From JAJAZB01 sp964244295 (GTDB taxonomy: Bacteria; Bacteroidota; Bacteroidia; Cytophagales; Spirosomataceae), in the NCBI GenBank assembly GCA_964244295.1, contig CAXTIG010000003.1, forward strand, positions 62,001 to 126,000: 64,000 nt of DNA. Direction: 5' to 3'. A program made the translations under genes and the position numbers. Below the pieces are notes generated by a model. It worked only from the letters and a program-made list of their open reading frames with translations. It was not told the DNA's origin and did no database searches. Shown piece by piece: positions 51,201-59,330 of the stretch (positions are counted from its first letter, which is position 1; every line of letters begins with the position of its first letter).

Positions 51201-51286
51201 AGGCGGCGGTCCTGGGCCAGGAGGGCGGTGAGGCTACCCAGCCAGCAGACGCCGAGTAGAAAAAGTTTTCTAGTAAATAGGCTCAT
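48239..51286 (-). CDS. SusC/RagA family TonB-linked outer membrane protein (mannan)
   Basis: 1015 residues, the usual length. Signal peptide ending LTALLAQ, a carboxypeptidase-regulatory-like domain (RLSGRVTDESGVGVPGATVR, about 28-105), then the SusC motif DEVVVVGYGTQRKSDLTGAV and a plug with RIRGVGTINNSDPLYVVDGF and GSRGANGVVLITTKRGK. The barrel ends in YRVGLNLNF. It imports manno-oligosaccharides with the SusD at 46504. A -7 box TAATTTTG (51317-51310) gives a short leader. No STN domain is present, so it lacks a sigma-signalling module, in contrast to the SusC at 55838. Confidence 0.95.
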   Translation of the reverse strand: MSLFTRKLFLLGVCWLGSLTALLAQDRRLSGRVTDESGVGVPGATVRVNGTQTGTSSDGQGAFSLSVPASARALTVSSVGMITQEVSLSGGQTNLTITLANDTKALDEVVVVGYGTQRKSDLTGAVASVKAEQLTQIATTNVVQALQGRVAGVDVTAQSGKPGAGMRIRIRGVGTINNSDPLYVVDGFQTGDISFLAPTDIESMEILKDASATAIYGSRGANGVVLITTKRGKAGEPKFSLQTFVATQEAWRRLPLLNATQYATLALEAYDNDGAVIDKEVSTIANFVKAGNYRGTDWQKELLQAAPFQQYSLNMTGGTETNRYSLTGTYVDQEGIVLNSGLRKAFVRFNDDLRLNTWLKGGFSLSYVNSRSTFFDAGSLQSAIAVDPVTPAIDPVTGTWARSYFPDNLNPARLVDEVKNNVSRTNLLNANAYIDAEVLKGLTLRTQFGSNLSFGNTKSFYPKFFISTKENREQSNLNESRGQGTSWMWTNTATYQRDFGKHSVTGLLGYEIQNGTSSSISISAYDVPASTDLWYISSAQGTGINAARVNSGQSSGSLMSYFGRVNYGFDRRYLLTATLRYDGSSKFLPASRWGVFPSFAGSWNISEEAFMKNLPVVNQLKLRAGWGQVGNQNAAGDYGYVTRVIGGNLYVFNGQIVEGFSPKDGSNPELKWETTTQTNIGLDAAFLNNRLSLNADFFIKKTSDMILRVPVPVYAGYGAPNVNAGSMENKGVELALNYRDQVGGLRYELGAIFTKIDNRVTSLGGGAPLNGTEQRGASLTRTEVGREIATFYGLQTDGIFNTLDELTSYVKDGGAIQPNARIGDVKFKDLNGDGKITADDRTYLGSATPDFTYAFNSKFSFKGLDLSLFLQGVQGAEIISTMYQSLSNSNGIANSLTERLDRWTLDNPETNQPRMTFRDPNQNSQFSDRFVKNGSYLRLKNVTVGYNFSPDLIKRFRLSNVRLYAAADNLLTFTKYVGFDPEIGDGQYGNTLDYGIDIGTYPQARTYRVGLNLNF

Positions 51287-51300
51287 GCGATTGTGTAGAT

Positions 51301-51570
51301 TTATCCCGACAAAATTATATCCCGTATTTCGCCAATGGGTAGTACGGATTTATCCGATGCTTTCATCAAAACGAGTAAAATCTTACCCTCTGCTGGTACT
51401 GATTGGGTAGGGACTTGTACTATTTTCCCCAGATTGAGTATTTTTGGCAAAAATCCTTAGTAACTAGCCGGGCAACTTACTCATCCAGGAACGGTATTAT
51501 TTTATCCCGAATGGTTTAATAAAGACGTTCTTCAGAAAGCTACCGATTGATTTGTAAGGTCTTATCCCGC
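51301..51570. promoter_or_regulatory. Divergent PUL regulatory region with five TATCC(C)G motifs
   Basis: In the 331-bp gap between susC and the AraC gene TATCCCG occurs at 51302-51308, 51318-51324, 51503-51509 and 51563-51569, with TATCCG at 51351-51356, all on the same strand. The susC -7 box (TAATTTTG, 51317-51310) lies between the first two copies. The AraC gene has TTG (51415-51417)-N21-TATTTTTG (51439-51446). The motifs are candidate half-sites for the AraC regulator. Confidence 0.55.
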
Positions 51571-51617
51571 CGCAAAGCCTGAACGTCGGAGGCAATTTCA
51601 TCCATCCACCCTCTGCC

Positions 51618-52502
51618 ATGACGACACTTTACCGGGAAATCACCCCCCTCACCAAGCACGACTGCTTCACCATTTTTTCGCGGCACAAGCGCGAATTCGA
51701 CTTTCCCCTGCACCACCACGAGGAGTTTGAACTCAACTTCATCCGCAACGCCCGGGGCGTGAAGCGCATCGTCGGCGACCACACCGACGTGATCGAGGAT
51801 ATCGAACTGGTGCTCGTGGGCAGCAACCTACCCCACGGCTGGTTCAACCACCGTTACCACTACCAGGAAGGCGACGAGGAAGTACTGGAAATCACGCTCC
51901 AGTTTCACCGCGATTTGTTCGATGAAAAGCTGCTGAGCCGGAATCAGCTCAGTTTCATCCGCACGTTGCTGGAGCGTTCGGCGCGGGGCATTTTATTTTC
52001 GCGGGAAACGGCGGAAGCCTTGGCGCCCCGTCTGCTGAGCCTCACGCGCAAGCACGGCTTCGATTCCGTGCTCGACCTGATGTCGATTCTGCACGACCTT
52101 TCCACCTCGCGAAACATGAAAAGCCTGGCCAACGCCTCATTTACGAGCGAGCCGTTCAGTTTCAACAGCCGCCGGATTGAAAAGGCGTTCGAGTACCTGC
52201 AAAACCACTTCAACCAGGAAATCACCCTGCTCGACGTCTCCAAGCTGGTGGGGATGACGGAGGTATCGTTCAGCCGGTTTATCCGCAAGCGCACGGGCAA
52301 AACCTTCACCGACAGCCTCAATGAAATACGCCTGGGCCACGCCTCGCGCACGCTCATCGACACCACGCTGACCATTTCAGAAGTGGCCTACAAATGCGGA
52401 TTCAACAATTTGTCGTACTTCAACCGGCTGTTCAAGGCCAAAAACGGCTGCACGCCGAAGGAATTCCGGGAAAATTTTTCGGGGACGCGGATGTTTGTTT
52501 GA
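51618..52502 (+). CDS. AraC family regulator of the mannan locus
   Basis: 294 residues. An N-terminal cupin sensor (FPLHHHEEFELNFIRNARGV, LVLVGSNLPHGWFNHRYHYQ) and C-terminal double HTH (ITLLDVSKLVGMTEVSFSRF, SEVAYKCGFNNLSYFNRLFK). It is a paralogue in layout of the regulator at 31181. Its divergent position to susC marks it as the likely mannan-responsive activator, replacing the hybrid two-component system seen in Bacteroides. The start at 51618 lies after a good promoter. Confidence 0.9.
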   Translation: MTTLYREITPLTKHDCFTIFSRHKREFDFPLHHHEEFELNFIRNARGVKRIVGDHTDVIEDIELVLVGSNLPHGWFNHRYHYQEGDEEVLEITLQFHRDLFDEKLLSRNQLSFIRTLLERSARGILFSRETAEALAPRLLSLTRKHGFDSVLDLMSILHDLSTSRNMKSLANASFTSEPFSFNSRRIEKAFEYLQNHFNQEITLLDVSKLVGMTEVSFSRFIRKRTGKTFTDSLNEIRLGHASRTLIDTTLTISEVAYKCGFNNLSYFNRLFKAKNGCTPKEFRENFSGTRMFV

Positions 52503-52505
52503 GGG

Positions 52506-52640
52506 GTCACCCTGAGCGGAACGGTCCGCCGCTGCGGTCGAAGGGTGTGCGGTGGGCCAGCGCTGACCATGTCATGCTGAGCGAAGTCGAAGCACGCACG
52601 CCCTTCGACCGCAGCGGCGGACCGTTCCGCTCAGGGTGAC
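52506..52640. repeat. 40-bp-arm inverted repeat with nested third copy
   Basis: Perfect arms 52506-52545 and 52601-52640. The loop contains CATGTCATGCTGAGCGAAGT, a related unit of the same GTCA-GCTGAGCG type. It lies between the AraC and GH43-like genes, both on the plus strand. Confidence 0.93.
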
Positions 52641-52676
52641 TCCACGCACGTAAAAAAAACAGTAATCCAACTTTGT

Positions 52677-53648
52677 ATGCCTTTCACCTTCCTCTGGCTC
52701 CTTCTCCTCCTTTTCCCACCCGCGCCGCCCCCAAAAAATCTGCTCACCCGCCTAACCTCCCCCATTTTATTTCAGGGAAATAATCGCACGGCCTACCGCG
52801 ACCCGGCGGTGCTGTACCACCGGAATACGCTGTACTTGTTTTTCACGCTCGTGCGGGTGGAAGACGACGGCAAGGTGTACTCCTACACGGCCATGAGTAG
52901 CTCGAAGGATTTACGCCGCTGGTCGCCCGTGCGCATCATCACGCCCCGCGACCAGCGGCTCGATTACAGCAGTCCCGGCAACGTGGTGCGGCAGGGCGAG
53001 GAGTGGGTACTTTGCCTGCAAACCTACCCGCGCCCCGGTTACACCGCCGCCCAGATGCCTCGCTTCGGCACCGGCGACGCCCGCCTGTTCACCATGCGCA
53101 GCCGCGATTTGATCAACTGGAGCGCCCCAGAATTGCTGCGGGTGAAAGGGCCGGAGGTAGACGAAAAGGCGATGGGCCGGATGATTGATCCCTACTTGCT
53201 GGCCGACCAAGACGAGCCGGGCAAGTGGTGGTGTTTTTACAAACAAAACGGCGTGAGCCTGTCGTCCTCGACCGATTTGCGGAACTGGACCCACGTGCGT
53301 CACACCGAATCGGGCGAAAACGCCTGCGTGTTGGTGGAAAACGGCGAGTACATTTTGATGCATTCCCCAAAAAACGGCATCGCCCTCAAACGCTTGACCG
53401 ACCTGAAAACCTGGCGCGACTGGGGCGGCCTCATCACGCTGGGGCAGAAGAATTGGCCCTGGGCGAAGGAGCGCATCACGGCGGGTACGGTGCTGAACCT
53501 GAAGCCGATGCCCGGTTTTGGAAAGTACGTGCTGTTCTTCCACGGCTCCGGCCCGCTGACCGAAGAAGCCGGGGATTTCGACAAAAATGCCTCCCTGGGT
53601 ATTGCCTGGAGTGACGATTTGCTGGAGTGGGACTGGCCGGGGAAGTGA
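52677..53648 (+). CDS. Secreted five-bladed-propeller glycosidase (GH43/GH130-like)
   Basis: 323 residues. A hydrophobic N-terminus (FTFLWLLLLLFPPAPP) looks like a signal peptide. The propeller opening TAYRDPAVLYHRNTLYLFFT has the Asp (Asp42) typical of the catalytic base in GH43/GH32-type folds. Further features are the MIDPYLLADQD acidic site and the repeated DLRNWTHV/DLKTWRDW/DLLEWDWP blade motifs. A general-acid Glu cannot be placed with certainty. It follows the AraC regulator on the same strand and may trim mannan side chains (galactose or arabinose) or act on a related glycan. Confidence 0.75.
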   Translation: MPFTFLWLLLLLFPPAPPPKNLLTRLTSPILFQGNNRTAYRDPAVLYHRNTLYLFFTLVRVEDDGKVYSYTAMSSSKDLRRWSPVRIITPRDQRLDYSSPGNVVRQGEEWVLCLQTYPRPGYTAAQMPRFGTGDARLFTMRSRDLINWSAPELLRVKGPEVDEKAMGRMIDPYLLADQDEPGKWWCFYKQNGVSLSSSTDLRNWTHVRHTESGENACVLVENGEYILMHSPKNGIALKRLTDLKTWRDWGGLITLGQKNWPWAKERITAGTVLNLKPMPGFGKYVLFFHGSGPLTEEAGDFDKNASLGIAWSDDLLEWDWPGK

Positions 53649-53823
53649 GCGTGGTCGCCCTTAGCCGAAGGCGCCGCTGCCTTCTCGCTGAAACGAGAAT
53701 GGTGGAAGCAAGACTACCTGGACCGTCTAACTGGGATAGGAGAAATTAGAATTTTTTAGTTTAAAATGGGAATAGTTTAAAATGAAAGGCATCCTTTTTT
53801 AGTTTTGTCTTACGGCTGCCTGG
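53649..53823 (+). promoter_or_regulatory. Promoter region of the ECF sigma gene with direct repeats
   Basis: TTTA (53776-53779)-N20-TAGTTTTG (53800-53807) is a good housekeeping promoter. Overlapping it are two copies of TAGTTTAAAATG (53757-53768 and 53773-53784), 16 bp apart, which may be binding sites of a regulator. Confidence 0.6.
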
Positions 53824-54438
53824 TTGTTGCCTGCCCAATCGATAGTGAATCATTCCCTGAAATCAGTTGACGATGCCGCGCTGTGGCTGCGATTTAAAGC
53901 CAGTGACGAAGCGGCCTTTACGGTGTTGTCTACGCGGTACTACCGTAAACTGGTGCATTACGGCCAGAAATTCACGAGTAACCTTCCCCTGATTGAAGAC
54001 GCCGTTCAGGAACTGCTCATCCACCTCTGGCTTTACCGTGAAAACGTGGGCGAACCCGTTTCCGTCCGGTTCTACCTGCTCAAGGCATTCCGACACCAGC
54101 TTTTCAAAACCTTAAAACAAGCGGGCGTCGTGCGGCCTTCCGACGAGGCTGCCGACTTGCCCGCACTCGATTTTTCGGTGGAAGAAACCTACATCCACCA
54201 GGAATCTGACTCGGCGCTGCATCAGAAAGTCGAGCGATTGCTGGCCACCTTGCCCCCGCGCCAGCGTGAAATTCTGTACCTGCGCTTCTTCGAAAATCTG
54301 ATGCCCGAAGAAATAGGTCAGCTTCTGACCATGCGCGCCCAGTCGGTGAGCAACACCATTCAGCGAGCCTTACGCAGCCTCCGAGCCACCTGGCTGATTG
54401 CCCTGCTGCTGCTGATGGGGGCAATTCTGAACGGCTGA
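53824..54438 (+). CDS. RNA polymerase ECF sigma factor (FecI-like)
   Basis: About 204 residues. Region 2 includes RYYRKLVHYGQKF, LIEDAVQELLIHLWLYRENV and region 4 ATLPPRQREILYLRFFENLM with PEEIGQLLTMRAQSVSNTIQ. A C-terminal hydrophobic tail (WLIALLLLMGAILNG) is present, common in Bacteroidota FecI-like factors. No ATG is available near the N-terminus; the TTG at 53824 or the GTG at 53845 is used, 17-38 bp after the -7 box. It is followed by FecR, SusC with STN domain and SusD, so it is the sigma factor of a substrate-sensing trans-envelope loop. Confidence 0.9.
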   Translation: MLPAQSIVNHSLKSVDDAALWLRFKASDEAAFTVLSTRYYRKLVHYGQKFTSNLPLIEDAVQELLIHLWLYRENVGEPVSVRFYLLKAFRHQLFKTLKQAGVVRPSDEAADLPALDFSVEETYIHQESDSALHQKVERLLATLPPRQREILYLRFFENLMPEEIGQLLTMRAQSVSNTIQRALRSLRATWLIALLLLMGAILNG

Positions 54439-54529
54439 TTTCACAATTCTTGAAAAAAGTTGTCTTTTGGTGAGTAGTCGCCCGGAGTCACTGCGCTAGT
54501 AGCACCACAACCCCTCCTTCCCGATCCGC

Positions 54530-55663
54530 ATGAATTCGTCCGAAAATGACCTGCTGGTGTTGCTGAACGACCCGACGTTCCGACGATGGGTGCTGGACGA
54601 TTCCGTTGCGGACGCAAAAACGTGGGAAACCTGGCAAGCCGAGGACTCCACCCGGCGGCTACTCGTGGAGCAAGCCCGTTCGGTACTGCTTCAACTCCGA
54701 GGCGCACCCCTGCCGATGTCCGATGGGTACGTCGCCTTGAAATTACAGCAGGCCCTGGTGGAAGCCAAACGACGGGAAGCCGTTTTGACGGCGGAATTAC
54801 CCCGGCGACGCCTCCGCTGGGGGGCCGTCGCCGGGCGGGTGGCCGCCTCGATCGTTCTGGTGCTGGGTTTGGGTTGGGGTGCCTTCCGGCTGCTGACCAA
54901 CTCCGGTTCGGCTTCGGCCTACGAACGGCAGGTGGGGCAAGTCCGGCAGCATCAGGAATTGGTGGAAGTTCGGAATGATCAGGCAAAACCAAAATTGGTG
55001 CAACTCGCCGACGGAAGTTCGATTATTCTGCGGCCGCACAGCCGCCTGAGTTACCCGACGCGGTTTGCGTCGCAAAAACGGGAGGTGTATTTAACCGGAG
55101 AAGCTTTTTTTGAAGTGGCCAAAAACCCGGAACAACCCTTTTTTGTGTATTCGAGTGATTTAATTATCAAAGTGTTGGGTACCAGTTTCAGCGTCAAAGG
55201 ATTCGCCGAAGACCCGCAGGTGGTGGTGGTCGTCAAAACGGGTAAAGTTTCGGTATTCGCCCAGGCCGACCAGCGGGCTTCCCAACTCAAAGCCAACCGG
55301 GAACTCGCCGGCCTGGTGCTGACGCCTAACCAGCAGGTGACGTTTCAGCGGGAAGAAATGCGACTCGTTCGCAGCCTGGTGGCCCGGCCCACGTTGCTGG
55401 CCATTCCCATCGAGGCCCAGCGGTTCGAGTTCAACGCCACGCCGCTGTCGGAAGTGTTTGCCACCTTACAGAAAGCCTACGGAGTCAGCATCGTGTTCGA
55501 CGAAGAACTGGTGACCGGGTGTACCATCACCGCCTCGCTGGGCGACGAGCCTTTGTTTGAGAAACTGCGGTGGATTTGTGCCATCACCGAAGCCACCTAC
55601 GAAATGACCGATGGGCAGATCATCGTTTCGGCCAAACCGTGTCAACCGAAATCAACAAACTGA
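54530..55663 (+). CDS. FecR family anti-sigma factor
   Basis: 377 residues: a cytoplasmic N-terminal part (1-97), one membrane helix (about 98-122, AGRVAASIVLVLGLGWGAFR), a periplasmic FecR domain (about 145-240: VQLADGSSIILRPHSRLSYP, YLTGEAFFEVAKNPEQPFFV) and the C-terminal DUF4974 domain (about 305-375), which contacts the receptor's STN domain. It holds the ECF factor inactive until the SusC protein signals substrate. It lies 91 bp after the sigma gene, same strand. Confidence 0.93.
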   Translation: MNSSENDLLVLLNDPTFRRWVLDDSVADAKTWETWQAEDSTRRLLVEQARSVLLQLRGAPLPMSDGYVALKLQQALVEAKRREAVLTAELPRRRLRWGAVAGRVAASIVLVLGLGWGAFRLLTNSGSASAYERQVGQVRQHQELVEVRNDQAKPKLVQLADGSSIILRPHSRLSYPTRFASQKREVYLTGEAFFEVAKNPEQPFFVYSSDLIIKVLGTSFSVKGFAEDPQVVVVVKTGKVSVFAQADQRASQLKANRELAGLVLTPNQQVTFQREEMRLVRSLVARPTLLAIPIEAQRFEFNATPLSEVFATLQKAYGVSIVFDEELVTGCTITASLGDEPLFEKLRWICAITEATYEMTDGQIIVSAKPCQPKSTN

Positions 55664-55837
55664 AAATAACCTCTTTACAGCACCGGAAAATGCCCCGATT
55701 CAGGCTGCGAAAAAGGGCAACAACGCAGCGGTAGCCTTCCCCGAGCGGTTTCCCAGCCCGTTGCGGTTCGTCAACGTCCCAAGCCGGGATGCCGTGATTT
55801 GTTTGCCAAGTCGTTCATCAACAAACCAGTCAAACTC

Positions 55838-58800
55838 ATGCATGAAAAAGGAGTACCGCGCAATTTTCTGCAAAAAGTGATGCGAATCGGGCTGATTCAC
55901 TGGGTCTTGACGGTGGTTTGCGCCGGAGTAGCGGTCGCCCACGAAGGGCGTACCCAGAATCCGCTGGACCGCCGCGTGACGATCCGGCTGCAAAACCAGG
56001 AGGTCGCCGGGGTTTTGCAAAAATTAGGCAAAGCCGCTGAAGTGCGGTTCATGTACAGCCCCGAACTGATCCAGGCCAGCCGCCGCATCTCGGTCGAAGC
56101 CCGCCAGGAGCGCCTGGCCGAGGTGCTGGACCGGCTGCTACCGCCCCTGAAAATTAGCTACGAAGTGTCGGGAAGCCAGATTTTGCTCAAACGCAGCCCC
56201 AGCAGCAACGTCAGCCAGACCAACGACCAGGCTCAGGCAACGACAACTCCGCTGCCGGTGGCTCTGGCCGCCGCGACCGTCACCGGGCGGGTGATCGACG
56301 AAAACGGGGTGGGCCTGCCGGGGGTAAACGTGCTGCTGCAAGGCACCCAGCAGGGTGCTGCCACCAACGCCGACGGACGCTACTCGCTGACCGTGCCCGA
56401 CCGTAACGACGGACCGGCGGGGGGCGTGCTAGTTTTTTCGTCGGTCGGGTACGAACGCCAGGAAGTGCCCATCCAGAACCGCAGCACCGTGGACGTAACC
56501 CTGAAAGCCGCCGTCGGCTCGCTCAACGAAGTGGTGGTGGTGGGCTACGGAATCCAGAAAAAAACGGACCTGACCGGGGCCATTTCCACCGTGACCGGCG
56601 CGGAAATCAGCCGACTGCCCGTGGCGGGTATCGACCAGGCCTTGCAGGGCAGAGCCGCCGGGGTGCGCGTCACGCAGTCGACCGGGGCACCCGGCGAAGG
56701 CGTGGCCGTGCGCATCCGGGGCGTGGGCACCATCAACGACAACAGCCCGCTGTTTATCATCGACGGCGTGCCGACCAAAGACGCCATCAACGTGCTTTCT
56801 CCGACCGACATCGAAAGCATTTCGGTGCTGAAAGATGCCTCCTCCTCGGCCATTTACGGAGCGCGGGCCGCCAACGGGGTGATTCTGGTAACCACCAAAA
56901 AAGGCCGCAGTGGTGCCCCCCGCGTGAATTTCAGCGCCTACGGCGGCGTACAACAACACGGCAAACTCATTAAAATGGTCAACACGCCGCAGTACGTGCA
57001 GTTGTACAACGAAGCGGTGGACAACGACAACCAGGGCGTCGAAAACCCACAGTTGTTTCGCCGAAAAATTCCCGATGGGCTGCAACTGGCCAACACCGAC
57101 TGGCAGCGGGAAATTTTCCAGACCGGCCCGATTCAGAATTACCAGCTTTCGGTGAGTGGCGGCGGCGACCGCTCGCACTATTTGCTTTCGGGCACGTATT
57201 TCAACCAAAAAGGCATCGTTCTCAACTCCGGCTACGAACGCTACACGCTGAAAGCCAACGTAGACACCGACATCTCGCGCAAACTAAAGGCGGGCACGAA
57301 CCTCAACCTGGCTTTTTCCGACCGGGCCATCATCGGCAGTTCGGGCGATGGCTACGGCGGCAACGGCGGCAGCGTGATTCGCTACGCCCTGTTTCGTACC
57401 CCCGCCATTGCGGTGTACGACCAGACCGGGCAGTTCACCGATTTACCCGCCAGTCCCAACTTTTTCGGCGACGGCTACAACCCCGTCGGACTGGCGCTCA
57501 AAGCCGACAACCACGAAAAGCAGTACCGCATTTTCGGCAACCTCTACGCCGAGTATCAGATTTTGGAAGCCTTGAAATTCCGCACCGACGGCGGGCTGGA
57601 TTTCAACGTCATCAATCGTAAAATCTACAACGAAAACTGGGGGACAAATTTGCGCATCAACAGCCCGGCTACGCTCGTCAACCGGGTTGCGCTGGGCAGC
57701 GCCCTCAACTGGAACAACACGCTTACCTACGCCCGCACCTTCAACCAAAAACACAACGTGTCCGTCCTGCTCGGCACGGAAGCCATCAAAAACGTCAATC
57801 GGCTCATCGGGGGCACCGACCGCAATTTTCTCGACCAGGTCGACAACCTCCGCTACCTGGGCCGGGGCGTCGGGGTGGGCAACCAAACCAGCTTCGAAGG
57901 TGACTCCCGCTGGGCCTTGTTTTCGCTCTTTGGCCGGGCCAATTACAGCTACGCCGACACCTACCTTTTCTCCGCCAACATCCGGCGCGACGGGTCGTCG
58001 CGGTTCGCGCCCCAGTACCGCTACGGCACGTTTTATTCCGGTTCGCTGGGCTGGAACCTCGACCGGGAGGCGTTCATGGAGCCGTTGCTGGGTACGATTT
58101 CTACCCTGAAACTCCGCGCCAGCATCGGGCAACTGGGAAATCAGGACATTGGTAACTACCCCTTCGCCTCCATCGTGAGCAGTGGCTACAACTACCCCTT
58201 CGGCACCGATCTGCAATCCACGCCGGGCTACACGATCACCAGCCGGGGGAATTCACAGGTAAAATGGGAATCGTCTACCCAGGCGGACATTGGCCTGGAC
58301 TTCGGTTTTTTCAACAACAAACTGCTGCTCACCCTCGACTACTTCAACAAGCGTACCTCCGACATGCTCATCCCGATTCCGGTACCCCGGTCGGGCGGGA
58401 GCGCGGGGGCACCCTACGTCAACGCGGGCAAGGTGGAAAATCAGGGGCTGGAATTCGACCTCAGCTACCGCAAGCGCAGCGGTGCCTGGACCTACGACCT
58501 CACCGCCAACGGGGCGTTTATCCAAAACAAGGTGCTTTCGCTCAGCGACGGGCGGCCCATTCCCGGCGGGCGGATCGACAACGGCGTGTTTGCCACGCTC
58601 ACCGAGCCGGGCCACCCCATCGGGTCGTTTTACCTCTACCAGATGGAGGGCATTTTTCAGAACGACGGCGACATTTTCACCCACGCCTACCAGGGACCGA
58701 ACATCCGCCCCGGCGACGTAAAGTTTAAGGACATCAATGGCGATGGCGTTATCGACGAAAAAGACCGCAGCCACGTGGGAAGCCCCATTCCGAAGCTCAC

Positions 58801-59314
58801 CTACGGCGTGACGGGCAACGTGCAGTACAAAAACTTCGACCTCGTGGTGTTCGTGCAGGGTTCGCAGGGTAACAAAATTTACTACCAGGTCGCCACCGAC
58901 ATCGAAGGATTTTACCGGGCCTTCAACGTTACCCAGCGGGTGTACGACGAGCGTTGGCAGGGCGAAGGCACCAGCAATACCCAGCCGAGGGTGTCGTGGA
59001 AAGGGGCAGCCAACAACAAGCAGCCCTCCACCCGGTTCCTCGAAGACGGCTCCTACGCCCGGCTCAAAAACCTCCAACTCGGCTACACCCTGCCCGCCGC
59101 CCTGACCAAACGCTGGGGCATGACCAACGCCCGCGTGTACATCGGCGGGCAAAACCTGCTGACGTTCACGCGGTACCCCGGCATGGACCCCGAAATGCAG
59201 TCGAGCGACAACCTCAACAATGAGCAGTTTCGCGGCGACGTGGCCGTGGGCATCGATTGGGGCACGTATCCCTCGGCGAAGGTGTACACGCTGGGAATGA
59301 ACCTGAATTTTTAA
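55838..59314 (+). CDS. SusC/RagA TonB-linked outer membrane protein with STN signalling domain
   Basis: 1158 residues from the ATG at 55838. After the signal (ending near GVAVAHE) an STN (secretin/TonB N-terminal) domain (about 44-115: RVTIRLQNQEVAGVLQKLGK) is followed by a carboxypeptidase-regulatory-like domain (TVTGRVIDENGVGLPGVNVL), the DEVVVVGYG-like EVVVVGYGIQKKTDLTGAI block and the plug (RIRGVGTINDNSPLFIIDGV, GARAANGVILVTTKKGR). The barrel ends in YTLGMNLNF. The STN domain talks to the FecR at 54530, so import and induction are coupled. The glycan is unknown. Confidence 0.95.
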   Translation: MHEKGVPRNFLQKVMRIGLIHWVLTVVCAGVAVAHEGRTQNPLDRRVTIRLQNQEVAGVLQKLGKAAEVRFMYSPELIQASRRISVEARQERLAEVLDRLLPPLKISYEVSGSQILLKRSPSSNVSQTNDQAQATTTPLPVALAAATVTGRVIDENGVGLPGVNVLLQGTQQGAATNADGRYSLTVPDRNDGPAGGVLVFSSVGYERQEVPIQNRSTVDVTLKAAVGSLNEVVVVGYGIQKKTDLTGAISTVTGAEISRLPVAGIDQALQGRAAGVRVTQSTGAPGEGVAVRIRGVGTINDNSPLFIIDGVPTKDAINVLSPTDIESISVLKDASSSAIYGARAANGVILVTTKKGRSGAPRVNFSAYGGVQQHGKLIKMVNTPQYVQLYNEAVDNDNQGVENPQLFRRKIPDGLQLANTDWQREIFQTGPIQNYQLSVSGGGDRSHYLLSGTYFNQKGIVLNSGYERYTLKANVDTDISRKLKAGTNLNLAFSDRAIIGSSGDGYGGNGGSVIRYALFRTPAIAVYDQTGQFTDLPASPNFFGDGYNPVGLALKADNHEKQYRIFGNLYAEYQILEALKFRTDGGLDFNVINRKIYNENWGTNLRINSPATLVNRVALGSALNWNNTLTYARTFNQKHNVSVLLGTEAIKNVNRLIGGTDRNFLDQVDNLRYLGRGVGVGNQTSFEGDSRWALFSLFGRANYSYADTYLFSANIRRDGSSRFAPQYRYGTFYSGSLGWNLDREAFMEPLLGTISTLKLRASIGQLGNQDIGNYPFASIVSSGYNYPFGTDLQSTPGYTITSRGNSQVKWESSTQADIGLDFGFFNNKLLLTLDYFNKRTSDMLIPIPVPRSGGSAGAPYVNAGKVENQGLEFDLSYRKRSGAWTYDLTANGAFIQNKVLSLSDGRPIPGGRIDNGVFATLTEPGHPIGSFYLYQMEGIFQNDGDIFTHAYQGPNIRPGDVKFKDINGDGVIDEKDRSHVGSPIPKLTYGVTGNVQYKNFDLVVFVQGSQGNKIYYQVATDIEGFYRAFNVTQRVYDERWQGEGTSNTQPRVSWKGAANNKQPSTRFLEDGSYARLKNLQLGYTLPAALTKRWGMTNARVYIGGQNLLTFTRYPGMDPEMQSSDNLNNEQFRGDVAVGIDWGTYPSAKVYTLGMNLNF

Positions 59315-59330
59315 CCACGGAGAAGCCCCC

